A stretch of 64,000 bases of DNA from Vibrio taketomensis (lineage in GTDB: Bacteria; Pseudomonadota; Gammaproteobacteria; Enterobacterales; Vibrionaceae), in assembly GCF_009938165.1 (NCBI RefSeq), contig NZ_AP019650.1, positions 1-64,000 on the forward strand, given 5' to 3'. This document shows, in pieces, positions 62,560 to 64,000 of this stretch. A program made the position numbers and the translations under genes. Numbering within the stretch: the stretch's first letter is position 1; each line of letters begins with the position of its first letter. The notes under the pieces were generated by a model that was not told the origin of the DNA, searched no databases, and was given only the letters and a program-made list of their open reading frames with translations.

Positions 62560-64000
62560 TCAACCGACTTTAAAGAACGCCAACATCGATTGCTGAGCTT
62601 CGGACAAATGCGATAGCTCATCGGAAGCTTGAGAAATTTGCTCGGAGCTTTCAACATTCTGATTAACCAGATTGGATGTCGAGACGATATGATGTGATAT
62701 ATCGGCACTGGTTGCGGCTTGTTCTTCTGATGCTGAGGCAACCAAAGCATTTTGATCAGAGATTTGAATGACGGCTTGTTGAATATCGACGAAGGTCGAT
62801 TTTAGGGTTTGTTGGCACTGGTTGTTTTGATCAATCAACGTCATATTCATCTCCATAGAGGCTTCTGCAACTTGGGATTGTTGTTGCAGGTTCTCAATAA
62901 TCATGGAAATGTCGACCGTCGCCGATTGGGTTTTTGCTGCGAGGTTACGCACTTCGTCAGCCACCACGGCAAATCCGCGTCCTTGTTCTCCTGCTCGAGC
63001 GGCTTCTATCGCGGCATTCAGTGCCAATAGATTGGTCTGCTCAGAGACATCATTGATTAGGCTGATCACGGATCCAATCTTTTCTACATGTCCTCTTAAC
63101 TCAGACATGATGCCACCAGTGTCTTCAATCGATGCTGTCATTTGCATTGATAACTGTTCGGACTCTTCTAATGCTTGGCTACCTTTTGCCACGTTTTGTG
63201 TCGCTTGTTGAGCAGCGGTCTCGGCCATATCAGCATTTTGGCTTACTTCAGTGGCAGTTGCTGCCATTTGTTGCGAGGCAGTGGCAATTTGTTCAACGCG
63301 GCTCAGTTCATCTTGCGCATTTTGCATGGATTGCGTTGTAATGGCTGCAAGCTCGGTTGCGGCTGCTGATACGCTGCTACTTACGTTGGTTAATTCGTGC
63401 ATCGTTTGGCTGAGTTTACTGGCCGATTGATTGTATTGGCGCGCTAAATTGCCTAACTCATTTTTACCAAGGTCAGGTAGCTGTTGAGTTAAGTCACCTT
63501 CAGACAGTGCTTGAATACCCATGCGTAGCGTGTCCACAGCCCCGACAATATGTCGAATAATGAGATAGGCCATGAGGAGTAACAGCGTCGCTGCGATTGC
63601 TGTGGCGACAACGATATTAATCAATGATTGCTGAAGAGCATGATCGCTTTCTGCAATTCGTTGGTTAGAGTAATCATGTGAGATGGACATTAACTTATTT
63701 ATTGCTTCAATTAATGCTAAGCCATTATCTGCATTAATTTGCATCCATTGATCTCTTTCTTCTAATGTGATTTCGCCTTGGTCAAATTGATTAAATATTT
63801 TTTCAGCCTGTTTAATGTTATCAACATATATTTGGCTCATTTTAATGATGTTATTTATCACGTCAGGCTGAGGGAAGGATAGAAAATCAGCGGCGATATG
63901 TTTATCTAAATTTTCTTTCCATGCCATGAGTTTCCTTCGTACATTTTTCGTTCATTGAGAGAATACACAGAACGAAAGTAATCAACGCGGATTTGCCAAA
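62560..64000 (-). CDS. Methyl-accepting chemotaxis protein, N terminus beyond window
   Basis: A chemoreceptor with a helical sensor segment, one membrane helix ([25 protein letters not shown]), a HAMP linker and the conserved tip ([20 protein letters not shown]). An ATG at 63927 exists, but the frame stays open to the right edge of the window (upstream codons read [16 protein letters not shown]) and the usual first membrane helix is missing. The real start is therefore probably outside. Sensor helices around [18 protein letters not shown] resemble four-helix-bundle receptors. The ligand is unknown. Confidence 0.88.

Noticed and set aside
63928..64000. Start of the last chemoreceptor at 63927
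   Set aside because: The frame continues without a stop to the window edge and the first membrane helix is missing, so that ATG is probably internal.

Overview
The window is from the second chromosome of a Vibrio species. It opens in the chromosome II replication origin (ori2/oriCII). Positions 1-1258 hold a perfect parS2 centromere site, two 39-mer-like RctB control elements, scattered and clustered GATC-containing 12-mer iterons, a perfect DnaA box, IHF-type sites and an AT-rich unwinding region with phased ATCA repeats. The initiator gene rctB follows directly (1259-3229). The species cannot be fixed from this sequence. No tRNA, rRNA, transposase, integrase or CRISPR array was seen.

Layout. 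3230-3571: structured intergenic DNA with a candidate C-rich small RNA. 3572-9340: leftward thiamin salvage operon (thiD-thiZ-thiX-thiY-tenA-thiM-thiE) under a TPP riboswitch. 9340-11843: a second cluster of RctB-type sites, then a leftward, Fur-box-preceded operon of two dipeptide/nickel-type ABC ATPases and a small unknown protein. 12175-13545: two small conserved proteins and a YebC-family protein. 13613-16718: an EmrA/DUF2955-type efflux pair with a divergent LysR regulator. 16921-21126: a very long fused NAD(P)-type formate dehydrogenase. 21408-25946: an NlpE-like lipoprotein, a chemoreceptor whose stop codon lies inside a second perfect parS2 site, a DUF4344 putative metallopeptidase, yibL, and a CsgD/VpsT-like LuxR regulator. 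26486-30417: a Fap-like functional amyloid locus with a repeat-rich secreted protein, two more secreted proteins, a C39-type peptidase and an outer-membrane barrel. 30822-37353: succinate-semialdehyde dehydrogenase, aromatic amino acid permease, catalase, LysR regulator, YdhR-like protein and a small membrane protein. 37974-46778: GntR regulator and the complete acnD-type methylcitrate cycle (prpB-prpC-acnD-prpF-prpE) with three ATTGTCGACA-type operators. 47545-51847: RND efflux pair whose pump gene is frameshifted. 52190-57246: chloramphenicol-acetyltransferase-like protein, LysR regulator and a divergent aaeXAB-like efflux operon. 57280-64000: an unlisted 55-residue membrane protein, a DeoR regulator, a 630-base gap with two orphan terminators, galM, a YgjV-like protein, a Cof-type phosphatase, a methyltransferase and a chemoreceptor that runs off the right edge.

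How the parts work together. The left end is the replication and partition control centre of the chromosome. RctB-type and parS2 sites recur further right (9.5 kb, 22 kb, 30.7 kb), so origin control elements appear to be spread among ordinary genes. The thi operon salvages hydroxymethylpyrimidine and thiazole under TPP control. The prp operon turns propionate into pyruvate and succinate. The amyloid locus sits divergent from its probable biofilm-type regulator and carries its own protease and outer-membrane exporter; it is the least described system here.

Sequence quality caution: the RND pump gene and the yibL/luxR junction contain several closely spaced one-base contractions in short homopolymers. 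These look either like consensus errors or very recent mutations.
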